A stretch of 64,000 nt of DNA from Ophioderma brevispina (GCA_023653785.1 JAMKCH010049066.1:16255-80254), one strand, 5' to 3'. Positions 24,298 through 39,445 are shown, counted from the first letter of the stretch. Notes: a model not told the origin generated them from the letters alone. Made by a program: numbers and translations.

Positions 24298-27200
24298 GTA
24301 AATTTGAGGTGTTTGTCTGTGTGTCACTCTAGCTAGTTCAGCTAAGACGACGACGACTTCTTCTTATCGTGTCCAAACACAGTGGTTCTCAAATATGATC
24401 CAGCCAGAGATGGGTAATAACGTCTGGCTGCTTCACTGAATTCTGCAAGGTCCTTGTCTGTGCATTGTTGCTTCAACAGTGGGCAGACCAAGAGAAGTTC
24501 CATTGTCTGTGGTGCTGTTCCACAACTACGCATCTGCTTCCAGGTAGCCCTACTTCTGCAAGGAAACCTTAGATCGGCCGAATCTGGTTCTCATTCTGTT
24601 GAGGCATCGCCATTCAGCCCATGAGGAGTCAGCTGAGACAAGACTGCATCTTGTCTGATCATGATCAGCGAGGTGTGCACGTCCAGTAAATACTTGCATC
24701 GTATATCATCGGGTGGCAATTATTTATGATTTACGGCCTGTTTATTTTGTTATTTGGGGAGAGTTAAAAAATTTCCTTCATTCTTTGGGGAAATGGGAAA
24801 TGGATTGTCTTTCTTTATTGGGGTGAGGGTGATGAAAGTGTTTCTTCCTTTTTTTCAGGGAAGAGAGACAAGGATGACTTTATGTCAGTAGCCCATTTCT
24901 TGTTTTTGTGTCGTCTGCAAGAATTGCAGAAGGCACATAGGGATTACTCTGGTCGTATGTCTGTGTGTCTGTGTATCTGTGTGTCTGTGGTCAAAATGTT
25001 AACCCAAAAATTGCATGCCGTATGAGTTCCGTAAGGGCTACGATGATGTAACTTGGTGGAAAGGAGGGGCGCGTTGGGGTGACATGTTGGTGACCTTGGT
25101 GACCTTTGGCCCCATTCACAAACCGTGACGGCAGACGACACTTGCGGTCCTGGGACCGCGATGTATTTTTACTTAGAGCAAGTCCTGTATGTTCATGTAT
25201 ATGACTTGATATTCAAAATATAAAATTAAACCCACCTGTAAACTAAGGGGAGGTACTCAGCCATGAGGCAATTAAAGCCATGAGATAATTCAGTGATTGT
25301 TACACTAAGTGGTGTCATTTTAGAAATAGGCTAATCCACTGGTGCATAAAAGAATACAAACAGGTCTTGGTTTTAAAGGGACATAATGGCATGAAAAAAA
25401 AATTGACATAATGAAAAGGACCCTTACTGAAATCACTTCCGTGAGTTTGAAAACAATTTGGATGTTTACATTCTGTAAAAACAGTAAAAACAGGAAGAGT
25501 TCCAGGGGGAGGTGGCAGTTTGTGGCAATTTCTGGAACAAGGATGCTGACATTTCTGCCAGCATTTACCAAACTTTCTGGAACAGAAAAGCAAGGTGTTC
25601 ACATCCCTGACAGAATTAACAGTACATCTAGCATGTTTTGCGACACAATTAAAAAGCATTCAGACCGGTATTCAGGCATTATACTTTAGGCTTGTAGTAA
25701 GATATTGATCTGGCAAGTGAAAGATTAATTAGCCGGGGATTGGGATTAGCAAATACATACAAGAGCAATGGTCTGTGAGCTGATGACAACATGCTTTTCA
25801 AGTTTGGTAAATGGTGGCAGTAATGTCAGCATCCTCCTTCCAGAAATTGCCACAAACTGCCACCTCCCCCCTGGAATTCTTCCTCATGGAAGTGATTTCA
25901 GCAAGGGTCCTTTTCATTATTTCAATTTTTTCATGCCATTATGCCCCTTTAACAAAGAGTATTTTTTGCCGTGGCAGGTCAGGTAACCAATTGCAGAATG
26001 ATGAGACCGAGCAACAGAAGCTGAAAAAAGAACTGAAAGAAAGGCGAAAATTCTGTTCTGGAGTGTTTGACAGTTTACCAAGAACTAAAGGGTAAGCTTA
26101 TTGTCATTTGCATCTTTCTCTTGCAGTATTTTGTGGTTGTGTTCAAACCTGAGCTTGAGGGACTGGGGTTACTGTACATGTGAGTATGCACACTCGTGAT
26201 TGCCTTTCTTATTGGGCGTCTTTTAGTTTCACTGATTGTCATTTTAACCCTAACTCAGTCCCTACCTCCTGGGGCCTAACGCCTAGCCGGCAATAATCGG
26301 CACTTTGTTGGTTTCACTAAATGCCTAGCCGGAACAAATCGGCACTTATGCCTGTTATTGTCAGCTGAATATTTAGCCTCTATGGCTATTTTTCTGAAAA
26401 GATGTGTCCAACCAGCAGGCATCGGCAGTGGGTCTCTCAAGGGGTAAATGCCCAGCCAACACTCAATCGGCATTCAGGTTTCCCCCTTTGTTCTTTTCTT
26501 TTGGGTGACACCAGTTAATACAGAGAGCTTATGAGAGTTTATTTCCCAGTAGGAACTCATAGGCAATATGTATAGTTTAGGGTTATAGTTTAGGTTTGTT
26601 ATTATTTTAATTTTTTGGAGGGGAAAACGCCTAGCTGGCACTAAGAGAAGATTTCAGTAGCTTCTCATAATGCATTGCTTCCAATGGAGGTTTTTGTACA
26701 TCTACTGATGTGAATCGTTAGAGATGTAACATGGGTAAATTGACAGTACTGATCACAAACTTGCAGTTTAAGGATGTTTCATCTCTAATGATTCACATGA
26801 CTACCTGTACATAAACTTTCATTGAAAGCAATGCATTGTGGGAAGCTACTGATATCTTCTCTTGCTGGCACTCATCGGCAGTTCATTTTTGCAATATCCT
26901 GAGGGGTTAAATGCCCATTATATGACTCGCATCTGGCGCTCATATTTTGGCGATCTCTGAGGGGTAAAATGCTCACTCGGCACTTATCAGCAGTGGGTCT
27001 CCAAAGGGGCAAATGCCCAGCCGGCAATAATCAGCAGTAACCTTTTCCTTTTTTACACCCAGCCAGCAATAATCTGCACTGGTAACAATGTGATTGCCGG
27101 TAAGTGCCAGTTGGATGTGTTGGGGTTAATTAACCCCTGTATTGCCAGACTTTTTGAAATGCACGGAACGGTTAAAGGAAAACTTAACTTTACCTCACCA

Positions 27201-30200
27201 ATGAATGTGTTTTTGTATTTTTCATTTTATTTTCAGTGCTTTACTGCATGTCATAGTAGGCAAAGTGAATGTGTCCTTACTATCGAAAGCAGAAAGGTCA
27301 GTATAAAATAATAATATATCTCATTAATATTCATGGAGCTATTGATATCAATTCATTGGGCAATCACACAAGCAAAAAAAAAAGCTTATTTCCTCCCAGG
27401 TGGTATTATTTAAACACTACATGTACATGGTTAGAGGGGAAATAGGACACACTATTTTACCGAGTCACTGGCTGCAGGCTTTTCACCCTGTACATGAAGG
27501 GCGAGGGGTAATGGGCCTGTGGCTAGTACTGAGATGAGAGAACATATTGTCCTATTTCCCTTTTATAAACAATGTAGTATTTGTTTTTGTGTTGCCTGAA
27601 TAAATGTTTTTGGGGACACCAACTAGTCAGCCATTCTGTCTGGATAAAGGTGTGTGATGGGCTAAATGTTAAAGTTGCGTGAAAGTTTTTTGATCTACGA
27701 CATGTCAGGCAACATTATAGTGATGTGTGGACAACTTGTATTTATAACACCTCACTTTGACTCTGGGGTGAGGTTGTAGGGAAATAGCACATGAACTTAG
27801 AATTGACCAATGAATTGGCATGATTAATTCATGAATATTTATGAGGTGTAATAATATTTTCTATATTCCCTACAATCTAATCCCCAGAGTAAAAGTCCAG
27901 TGAGGTGTAATGAAACATATAATATATACTAGGAAAATGGGGCATCACTTCCTTCGCAACAGACTACAGGACTTCAACCCACTCAGGTGAGGGGTGGAAG
28001 TCCTTGTAACCAGTACCTCAGAAAAAAAAAATAGATTGCCCTATTCACTGTAAAATTACCACATAATAGGATTTTGCTTCCATGATTTGTCATCTCCAGA
28101 TGGGACTACAAGGAGGACTACGAGCAATTCAAATACTACATGACCATTATCTGCCTTTGTCTTGCTATTTTCAATACGTTCTTGTTCCAGTACAGGTAAG
28201 AGCTAACTATCTAAACCTTATTAGGCCAAGTAAAAAAAAATATTAGTTTCTCATCCCCACCCACATTGCTGAAATTTTGATTTCGTTGTCAGTAGACAAT
28301 AATAAAATAGTTAAATTTTAATATGGAATAATGAACATGTAAAAACATATGGGAAAAAGACACTTGATCTAGCTTCTTCAGGGAAAAACTGATGTTTTGG
28401 AAAAAAGTGCCCTCATCCTCCTTTTTGAAAACTAATAATTTTTTTAGTTGGCCTTACTTGATCTCATTGTATCAGCTCATTCAGTGTATGGCAGATACAG
28501 CTGTTTGAAAGTCTTATTTATTATTACAAAACCAGAACAAAAGAAAAAAATATCAGTGGCAACACAGTTTTGACAACTGATTTGGAATATTTATTCCAAT
28601 AACTACTAGCTTAAACTAAAAGATTAATAAATATTCATCCTTATCTGCCTGGAGAACTAAGTAGTTAAAATTTCAATAACTACATTCTGTGTAAAATTTA
28701 TGAAATTTCATTGTGGGCAAATGCAATTTTTCTTAAAAGCATAATTTTACACATCTCTCTGTGAAGAATGACCATGTAGAGGGTGCTATAACATAAAAAC
28801 CATTTCCTTTGTAGGCCTATGTAGCAAGATTCTTAAGATGGATTTTCTGATTTTTACAGGGTAGCTCTTTGCATGTTCCTACTTAAAACAGTTGTCAAAA
28901 TTGTGTCTCCACTGCTTAAAATTGTTCTAAAAATAAGAGACAATTTGCATGCGGGTCAAACAGCAGTGCCGACAATGGTTGGTCCCAAATTATGCAGACT
29001 TTAAAAATGTTAAAAAAAAAATGTGCATCAAAGTCCATCAACATCTACTTTTGAAAAAGTATTCTCTGCATAATAATTGTTCATGCTTTGCTATTTGCTT
29101 AACAGTGTATTTTATATGCATGCTAGTGAAACATGACTGTCTTGATAAAGATATGTGAATGCACTGAACTGTCATCAGCTCTTGACCCTGAATATGTATG
29201 GCTGCATCTCTAAAACAGGGGTTCTCAATTATATTAGCTGAAGGTCCAGAGAATGACGAACATATTTGAAAGTTCCCTACTCGAAGGCCAAATACACCTG
29301 AAATTCTTGTTTCCTTTTATATTTTAGAGCAAGTCGAGGGCCAAAAAACAATGGTTGGTGGGCCGGATTTGGGCCGCGGTCCGCCTATTGAGAACCCCTG
29401 CTCTAAAAATAATATTAGTTTTCTCGTTTTGTCAAGATCTGTTGTGAAGAGTGAATTAGTAAGAATTTTGTCAACACAATCATAGCCTATTGCTCATGGG
29501 AAACAATAAATCTTTAATTTCAAATTATGAATGCATGCATCCTCAGAAGACATCATTAACCTGAAAATTCCTCAAAAAAGAAATGAATAAAAAAAGTAAT
29601 CATTTTACAGATACATTGTTTGTAGTTTGTTTGTAAATACCTTCAACATTGAGTACATGTTAAACATTCAACCATATTCATACTTTTTTCATTTCATTGC
29701 CTACCCATGCCTTTATCTACCATGCAGTAATAGTGATATTCTCATCAGGTAAGGCAACATTTTACACCCATGTAACTAATATTTAAGAAATAAAGGGTAA
29801 GATGTTCATATTTATGCAAGAATAATGTGTCCGAGGCAAGTAAAAACATGAATAATGGGCGAGGCGAAGCCGAGACCCATTATTCAAATGTTTTTACTGC
29901 CGAGGACACATTATTCGGCATAAACATGGACATCGCACCCTTTACTTCTATTCTATTACTCAAATAAATAGAATAATAACAGAAAACTGGCAAATTCTCG
30001 CTTAAAACGTAAAAGTTGTTTACATCTTTACAGCGCGAGCCCTGTCTTCTCTGCGTAAATGTTTGCGTGTGCGCCTATAGTGTGGCGACACACGCCGAAA
30101 AGAATGTGCGCTTTGCATCACGCATTTGGGCGAAATCGCAACCCATTATTGATATAAAATTGGATCGATTAAGCCCAAATTAATTGGTCGAGCTATGAGT

Positions 30201-33200
30201 TGCAAAAATATTGGGCGAGACGCAGCCGAGCCCAATATTTTAAAACTCATAGCGAGACCAATTAATATTGGGAGTAAGTCATCCAATTTTATCATGATCA
30301 TGTTTTGGATCCGATATTTTCACACACTTGGACTCCCCAAAACATGATATGCAGAATAATGGGCAGTAAGCGTGACCAATCAAAGAGCGCACTTTTGAAT
30401 AATGGGCAGTATAGAGGTAACAGAATTAATGTTTTGAGTATGTTATATTCAATTCTTATTCAGTGGGCGTGGTTTATCATGTTAACAAGAAAATTAAATT
30501 GATTGGTTTAAGTCAAAGCTCCGCCCGTCCATTACTGGGCAATAGATGGATATTGCGTGCAGCAATTACGCGGTGTAGCCTGACACGCGCAAACGGCACA
30601 TTTATGCTGCGTCTTGCATGTCACGTTGGTACGCAAATGCAATTTACACAGCGTGACGATCAGCGCGCGATGACTTTGGTTCCTTGGGTTGAAACATTTG
30701 TTTTCAAGAGGGGTGTAATTATTTAAATGAATAAAAAAGAATGATATAAGAATATTTTTGACAAATAAATTATGTCAATAAAAAGCAAAAATTACACAAT
30801 TCTAAATAAGAATGAGAACAAAGATCTTTTATTCTCTTAATAGGCAGAAGCCGAGTTGATTGAAACATCTCATCTTTCACCGAATGAAAATCACATTAAA
30901 AGTGGTCATCAGCTACGACATAACCTCCCTTCATTAGATTGAGCCATAAAAATTTTTATTCCACATTGAATATTTAATAGATAATTACACAAGAGGGAGG
31001 TCAGTTCAAAAGGGTAAGCCAGGGGTGCAAAAAGTCCATTTTTCCTCAGGAGCAAGATTTTGGCCTATCGATTTCCTCAATGTGACCGATCCCCTCTTCA
31101 TCTTTCTCCCTTAATGTCCTCACCCCTGCGTTATGAAGCTTGTTGACTCGATCACTGATGGTCAGTTAATCATATCATAGTTAGCAGGCCCACTTTTTCC
31201 TCAAAAACTAACATTATAGAGTGTGAAAATAGATTTCCTGGTTCCTCTTTTTCTTTTTTCTGCAAAAAGAATTTTGTTGATTCTTGAAGTGCCTGCTGCA
31301 GGTTAAATAAGTGTTTAGCTTCAAAGTTAATATTGACATTTTGATTCCATTTAATTCTTTCCAAATCTTTCTAGCTCATATTCATTTAACAACTGTTTAA
31401 AGTTAAATGAACGTTTATCTCAGAAATAGTGAGGTAGATAGGGGATAATTTTTTTAACTACGTAAAAGAAATTTATAACATTCTGTACTAACACACTAAC
31501 ATATCTATATTACTTTGAAAAAGTAACCCTTCTTCATATTTTAAATGAGTTTCTACGTGTATACTTCACTACTTCAAAGATAAATCGATGTTTGTTAAAC
31601 GTTTAAAGATCTTTTTGGAATAAGGCCCTCTCTGTGTTTTAGATTTGTATTTCTTTTCCTCAGATTTGTGGTTTTCTAACGTTGGCTTCCACATTCGTTG
31701 TTTTGCAAACCACTTTCAATTCCTCCCATATTTGCTAGGTTTCTAAATCTTCATGAATATTAATTAGCTTATTGCATATTTTTCAGACAGTTCGGTTTAA
31801 CCTTATTTTGAAATGCTCTGCTGGCAAACGCTAATCCCGATTTACTAACTCAACCACTTGGTATGTGATAGAGTGGCCAGAAATATTATGTGTAGCTTTT
31901 TTGGCTGTATTATTTGCATATTCCATGAATATATTAGCTTATCTGGCCGATAATTCAATAATAATCCTTTCCCTACACTCCCCCGCAGGATTGTGTGCAT
32001 TACTGGGAGTTCCGTAAGGCGTATAATGATGAACTTGGTGGAAGGTAAGCGGTAAAGAGTTCTGACCTGCATTAGTGTATGGGCATATTTTTTGGACATT
32101 ATCTCCATGCAAATGAGCTGATTATATGCAAAAATCAGCGTAATCGCTATATTTTTGAAACAGTACATCGGATATGCAAAGTTCCTTCACTACATGAAAA
32201 ACCATTAGTGCGCACTATCTTGCCATTTGGAAACTTCCTGATACATATGCGGCTTAGGTATGCAATCACTAATTAAAATATGGCGTATTGCTGAATCGCT
32301 AAATGGTACACATTCGGATATGTGAAATCCTTTGGCTACATGCAAAACTACTATAAACATAGACATCTTGTGTGTGGATTCATTGAGGGGAAGGTGGGTT
32401 TTGGGGAGGGGGCAGGGTGGTGAACGAACATGTGACCTTTGTGACTTTGGTGACCTTGGTGGACTTCCTTGTGACCTTGGTGACTTCATGTGACCGTTTG
32501 TGATCCATGTGACTTCATGTTACCTTGGGTGACCTCATGTCACTTTGGGCCCATTCACAAACTTGTGCCGGGGTAGGGTCAGGGAGGGATGCGAAGGGGA
32601 GGGGTGGGCGTTTCAGGGAGGGGGAGGGTGCGTCGGTGGAAGGGTGTGGCAGGGTGGGGGTTACCTCAGTACATGTTGACCTTGGTGACCTCAAGAGACC
32701 CTTGGTGACCTCATGTGACCTTTGTGTACCCCATGTGACCTTTGTAACACTTCGTCCAGTGCATTGGTTCTCTTTCTAATCATCATTTGCCAACTTCATC
32801 ATAAAGCAACCAGCACCCTTGTGGTTCGAGAAACCGCCTTGTTCCTATTCAATTTTTTGAATGAGGAGTCTTTCTTTGGCCAATTCTAAATCTGTATAAT
32901 GGGTCAGCTAGTCTCACCCGCCTTAAAGCGACTCGAGATTTCGAAATTATACTTTGTTTAGTAAAATAGCACTATAACTAAGATACACCTAAATGCGTAT
33001 TCCAAGATGAGGTGAATGTATTATTTGTTTTCATGCAGTACACTTATGTAGTATACAGTACCAGAGGATACCGTGTTGTCCGTGTATAAAACAAACTTCC
33101 GGATCCGGAATTTTAAACACAGTTTGTGATTTTCTATATGAAAAAGACTTCGATTTGAGCTGAGTTATTTCACGCAGTGGTGTTATTATATGGACAAGCA

Positions 33201-36200
33201 AAATGTATATGCAAAAAACACAATTGTGTTTGAAAATTGAGGCGCCCTCCTTAGGAAATCTCTGAGTCGAGCCTTTAAGGCAGGAAGACACATGGGATCA
33301 CTTTGTCCACCGTTTTCTGTTGTATGTTGTAGTCTGTTTGTCCTGTTGTGAAAAGGGTTCACATTACCTGTAATATACTTCGATGGATTTAAACCAAACT
33401 TGAGTCATGGTGCAACATGGGATTCTTCATTTGTTGATGAGGTCAAATGTGCCAACACCAGGCAAAGGTCACACTAATGCAAGGTCATGTAGATCAAGTT
33501 GTATATGTAAAATTGGACCTCAATTGAAAGTTTGAAGGCTCTACTTGGTTTATGATATTACACGGAAACCCTCATTTGTTTTATGAATGTTAATGTCACA
33601 TATCAAGGTCGAAGGTCATATGAAGCCTAATATTCACACCATGCAGCGTACACTAGCGGTCCAAGACCTAGGTTGGATTTTTTGGTTCGAACACTAGGGC
33701 CCTATAGAACTGGGTTGATAGTTTTAGTACGATAACTCACCAGTAGGCAATTTTTTGTTGGACAATTTCTAAATCAATATATGAATTAGAGAATAAAAAG
33801 ATGAAAAGCTGTGTTGGCCATCTTAGAGGTGTCATAATGGATTGGGCAACAATGTCCACCACAATAAATATTGAAATGCCCTTCCATATGACACCATATA
33901 AGATTGTCAACACACAAAATCTCATCTATTCTCATTTTTATTTAGAATTGTGTAATTTTTTTGCTTTTTCATTAACATGATTTGTCAAAAATATTTTACA
34001 TTCTCTTTTATGCATTTAAATTGTTGCACCCTCTTGAAAAAAACAAATGTTTTCCATCGCAAGATAGCCCAAGTCATTGTATGGTGATCGTCACCTGCGC
34101 AAATTGCGTTTGTGTACACATTGCGGTCACGTGCCATTACGCAGTATAAAAGCCGCCGTTTTACGTGGTCAAAGTATTTGACTGCAACACACGAATTTCA
34201 GTAATGATGATGGTAAGATCTTTGATCTAAACCAATCAAATCTTGTTTAACATGATAAACCACGCCCGCTGAAATAAGAATGGTTGTATAATTGTACAAT
34301 TTGCTCACTATTATGTCTGGAAATCAATCTGAGACGCGTCATTAAAATATTGTCGTTACCGCGTAGGCATAGCTGGCACTTGACGTAGTAAAAGCTCTAA
34401 GTAACGTAAATACATTATGTGATGGGGGGGTGGGGGGGGGGGCCATTCAGCAGAGGTCAATTGTACTTTTGTTGTGTGCTCGCGCAGCGTCAAACACTAA
34501 TGCGATCGCCGCAGGGCGACGCGTTCTCACGATTTGACTTCCAGAAATCATGATAAAAAACATGGTCAATTTTGGTGTTGTCTGCAATAGGGCAGCTAGG
34601 ATTGACTTTGGTAGTATGTGTTTGTCTGTCTTTCTGTCTGTCGTCTGTGGTAAATATGTTCAAAACACACACTATCAGTGATTTATCCGAAAGAGTTAAA
34701 ATCTATTTCATTTTGGCAGGAAATAGCTTAAAAGTGAAGATTAATTCTGTAGAATTCCTCATCAGTTACTTTTTTCAACTGACAAATTACAGAAAAGGAA
34801 GAAATCGGCAGTGTTCAAAAATCTCCATTCCATTTTGTGTTGTAGTAAGTGTCCCGTATGACAGGTAATGACTAAAACATGCGATTTTGTCCTTATTAGT
34901 GTTGCATTTGGTCGCTATCATTTGCATGGTCTGTTTAAGATACCCGTACTTTGTTACAAACATGCAAAATCTTTTTGATGATTTTTTTTTATTTTTGATT
35001 TAAGCCAACACGATAGGTGCCCTTTTACCCAAATAGGAACCTTAAATATATTGCCCACGTTTCAACATACATGCAAATGACTTATGTTTTACCCCAGTTT
35101 TAAGCTGCTTTCCTCAGGTTCTTTGACGCCATCATGCATTTCTTGCTATTGTTTTGGGTATTTTGGACTCTATCTTGAGAGAACGTATTTACAGCACAAC
35201 GGATCAAGGTATGTTTGTTTTGTGTGTGTGTGTGCGTGGGAGGTGCAGGTTGGCTTTACAAATGAGACCCACACAAAGACAATTCTTTTTTGAACAATAG
35301 TCCTTGGAAATGTTCTCATTGTGGTTTATTCTAACTAAAAGTGTTTTTTTTTATGTCCTTGGAACTAGAGGGGAAAAACAACCTCTTTGTGTGTTGTTGA
35401 GGCAGGTGTATGTGTGTTTGCAGGAAATCATACCACTAAATAACTCCCCTTAGACGGGATACAAAACGACCATCACCAAACGTCAATTTCTCGTCTATAA
35501 AGTGACTGGTTATTCAAAACTAGATAAACCAAACCTCTTCACAAAAATGAAAAAGTCATAATTATGATGAAGGCTGATTTTTGTTTAGGCTTCAGACATT
35601 GAAGATTTTGGCATGTTTTCAAAATGTCCATGCCTATTTGAAATGTTACTAGAAATTAAAATTGCAGCAGTGGTTTTCCCCAAAACCCTCAAAATTATAC
35701 AAAAATGGTGCAGACAAAATCTTTACCACCCCAAATTATTTTGTTACTAGTCCACACTTATGATTCATTTCAAATTTCGTTTAAAGACACACGTATCACA
35801 TTTTTATTTTATTTTATTTCATACTTCTTAAAATTTTTAGCTCATCAGTGAAAGCCGATCCCCACTGCTTTCCATAAGGTCCCTCTAACACAATACATGA
35901 TAAAACATACAACAACAAGATTTTGTGACTCTTCATTTGGCAAGGGCCTACTTTTCGGACGCCAAAACTGTCTCAGCACTGAGTCGTCTTGCTACACTGT
36001 AGTTTATTTAGTGGTTGATTCCTGCACAATATTATACTTCTGAGGACCAAACACAAAAGAAATTCTTTTTAAAACAATTGTTTTCTTTTGAGCAAGCTTT
36101 GATTGTCTTCAGTGTTTTGGGAGTGGGAAGAAAGACCCCTTGGGTAACAAATAGTACCTTTGTTGTCATTCTTAAACGATTTAATAATTCTGGGTGATCT

Positions 36201-39200
36201 TTAAACTGATTTTCTGACCGTTTGTCTGCCCAAATATGACATGGTGGGAGTGTGGCCTATCATTGTTTGTGGTTTTTTCTGTGTTTTGGAATGCCGGTGG
36301 GAGGGTGTCAAAAGATCCACTCAACACATGGAAAAACATGTTTGTTGTTACTATTTGTAATTAAAGCCACATGAAATCAATTTTTTTCCAAATTCAAAAT
36401 TCTCATTTTGTCTTAAATTGCTAGTATTAGGTCATATTAATGGTCTTTGTTAAAAAATAACCACTAAAACATTTAAAGCATCTTGAAGATGCCACTTTGT
36501 TGGTCTTTACTACAACAAAATAGGGGGCTCAATTTGGTTGACATTTTGGAAGAAATTGCTCATAGTGGCTTTAACAACCTCACAATTTTAATTCTTACTG
36601 AAGATAGAAAATTGGTGCTGATTGTACAAACCTTAATCGCGCCATTTTGTCTCAGCTGACTTCTTTGCCGTACCTGTCCAGATGATCCATCCATCACAAA
36701 CTCCAGTCATAAAACCGCCATTTGATTGAAATGGTACAGGAAACATCCTGAATTTTCTTCATGCAATGCTACTCTGTATTTCAATGTGAAAAAGTGTTTC
36801 AAATATGGCTTCAAACTCTTTAATAAATTATCAACAGATTATCAAAAGTCTGACTTGTTTTGCCGACCCCTTTGCTCTGGTGCAAGATGTATGTACATTC
36901 TGGAGTGTTAAATTGGTTAGACTTTTTGGGTGTTAGAAAATATGTTTCTTCTTCTTTTTTTAAGAGGTTCTGTGTAAAAGTTATAAAACAAATCTTACAT
37001 GTATGACCAACCATAGGAAAAGAAACTTTAGTTATATTAAAGTTTGATAGCTTGGGCTTTCAACTTGATATATTTAACCATAGTAAAAATGCAAATGAGC
37101 TAACTATCTCCATTCATAATATGCAAAATTGAATGTCTAAAATGACTGGCTTTTTCGCCAATTAAACTGGGTTATATATAGTGCTATTCAATAAATATGT
37201 TTTGAATGAATCCATGCCATTTTGCAACTTCGGACATCATATGGCCATGAGCTTGACACACTGGAAACATAACAATTTATTTTACCTTTCATTTATGACA
37301 CTCTTACAGAACAAAGAGCCCAATACATAAGAAACATAATTATGCCAAATAACATGTTTTTGGTAAAGCATGAGTACTTGGAAACTGATAATCCCTGATT
37401 AGTAGTACAACATTTGGTAGAATCTTGGGCGACAAATTATCCACTGGACCAAGATAATTCTTACATTTTGAAATATGGTGGGTCCAGTAGTCTTCAAGTT
37501 TAAACCTAAGCGGGAAGCCCTGAGCTCACTGAAAGGTTGAACTTTTGATAGAAAACATGCTTAAAGGCACTATCAGTGATCAACTCCAGAACATTAATAT
37601 TATTAGAAATTACTGGAGTGTCCTACAATGAAAGATCAGGCGTAGTATATCTTTTTTTTCCAAATAAAACTGAGTAAAAAACAAGACAACACCAGTTTTT
37701 GAATATCTGAAACCCCATTCAATTATGTTTTTTTGTAAGTGTTTCTACAGACAGTATGCCTTAATTATCAGATTTTGTCCTTATGTTGCTTTCAGTCTTA
37801 TATGCTCTTCAGGGAGGTGGTATTTACAGACATGCAAAACAGGAATTTTAAATTTTTTTTTTTTTTTTGGGTGTTGGATTTTTTTTTTTTTTGTTTTTTT
37901 TTTTGATTTTCTGATTTGGCGAATCACTGATAGTGCCTTTAACCATACTATTATTATAGAACATACCATGTGATAAACGGTAGTCTTTCTTTGTCATTTT
38001 TTCTTTGATTGCATTGAGTTCTCGTTTGATTTTGTTTTTGATTTGTTGATAGGGAGAATGAGTGACAATGTAAGATATGGCCAATTGGATTAAAGGTGAA
38101 GTTAACTTACAGTTGCTCCTCCCAACTGCCCATTCATATTAGATATGGAGCACTTTTTTGATCATGACATGGAGGACTAGACTCACTTCGAGAACGCAAC
38201 ATTTTATTTACCGCTTAATCACGTTGGACCCCTTGTTTCGTGGTTGGACTTCTTGTTTTCATACTAAAGGTGGGCTTAAGGGTCCAATTAGCTTGCACTG
38301 GACCCCTTGCTTTTACCAGGCAGCCCTATCCCTCTGCGCCATCCTAACACCCAACAAGAAATAACCCGATGCATGGAAATTAGGAAATATATGTAAGGTT
38401 TGCAGCTACACTGTATGTAATTCTGGTAATATACGGTATGGATGACTTTTTGGATGTGTGTGTATTGTTCGTAAAAATAAATGCCAGATCTTGCATGCAC
38501 CATAAACAGGTCTGTATTGTCTATAAAAAATAGAATTGGAAACCATGTACAGGATGTCCCAAAAAAAATATACAATCCAAGATGAATGTTTTAGCCAAAC
38601 AATTACGTTCTCTTAACCGAAATTAACAGATTTTTATTTTTAGGATGTGCCAGCTTCATAGATTTTTAGTTGGTGTTGTATTTGGTGTTTGGTCAGATTT
38701 TTTATGGCCACTTCTCTGAGACACTTGAAAACCTTTTGGTCCAGTTTGACTAATCCGAATATCACCACACTGTTGCCTTTTGAACTCAACTTCAAGACTC
38801 TTTCCCATAGTCTTCAGCAGTAAAATACCCAAAATAGGCTGCTTCAAATTGGATGCAACTGGCCTAAAATAAAGTTAAAATATCTTACAAAATGCACAGT
38901 TTTATTTAAAAAAAATAGTCTGATTGTATATTTTTTGACAGTTCCCCCCCCCCCCCTGTATTGTGTAAATATTGTACCTGTGACTGTTTAAAAATTCCCA
39001 CAAATAAATGATTTGTGAATATCGTTTTTGTCTCGCCTAAACTAAGTTCCAGAAGAGACTATCCAGTTATGCATTTCTGTGTATATAATTGTGTCGGTAT
39101 AATATAGTATAGTTTAAGGGGGATGGCCCGAATTAAGATTTAGTTTTCATTTTAATACTAGATTGGCCTTCACTCAAAAAACCCACCTGTACAGTTTCGC

Positions 39201-39403
39201 GCAGATTTTCAATGCGTTTTCATGTGTGAGCAGAAAACGTGATTTCGTAAGCCCCATAACTGTGTAAAATTAATATTGGGCGACCAAATTGGGGTACGTT
39301 TTCTCATTACTTCCAAACCAAACATCCTTTGCCCTAAATTTCACAGGGTAAATGAGAAAAATATTAACTTTCTTCTGATACCAAAATTTTGCACCACTTC
39401 CTG

Positions 39404-39445
<42 letters not shown>

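Noticed and set aside
31990..32046. Exon-like stretch between CCCCGCAG and GTAAGCGG
   Set aside because: The same GAGTTCCGTAAGG...AACTTGGTGGAA sequence occurs at 25025-25064, so it is a dispersed repeat and not a TMEM120 exon.
34425..34445. Short G-run as a quadruplex
   Set aside because: Single short homopolymer-like run, probably length-inflated; no further structure.
38656..38847. Minus-strand frame in the mariner-like MITE as a transposase remnant
   Set aside because: No helix-turn-helix or DDE/D signature is visible; the element is too short for an autonomous copy.
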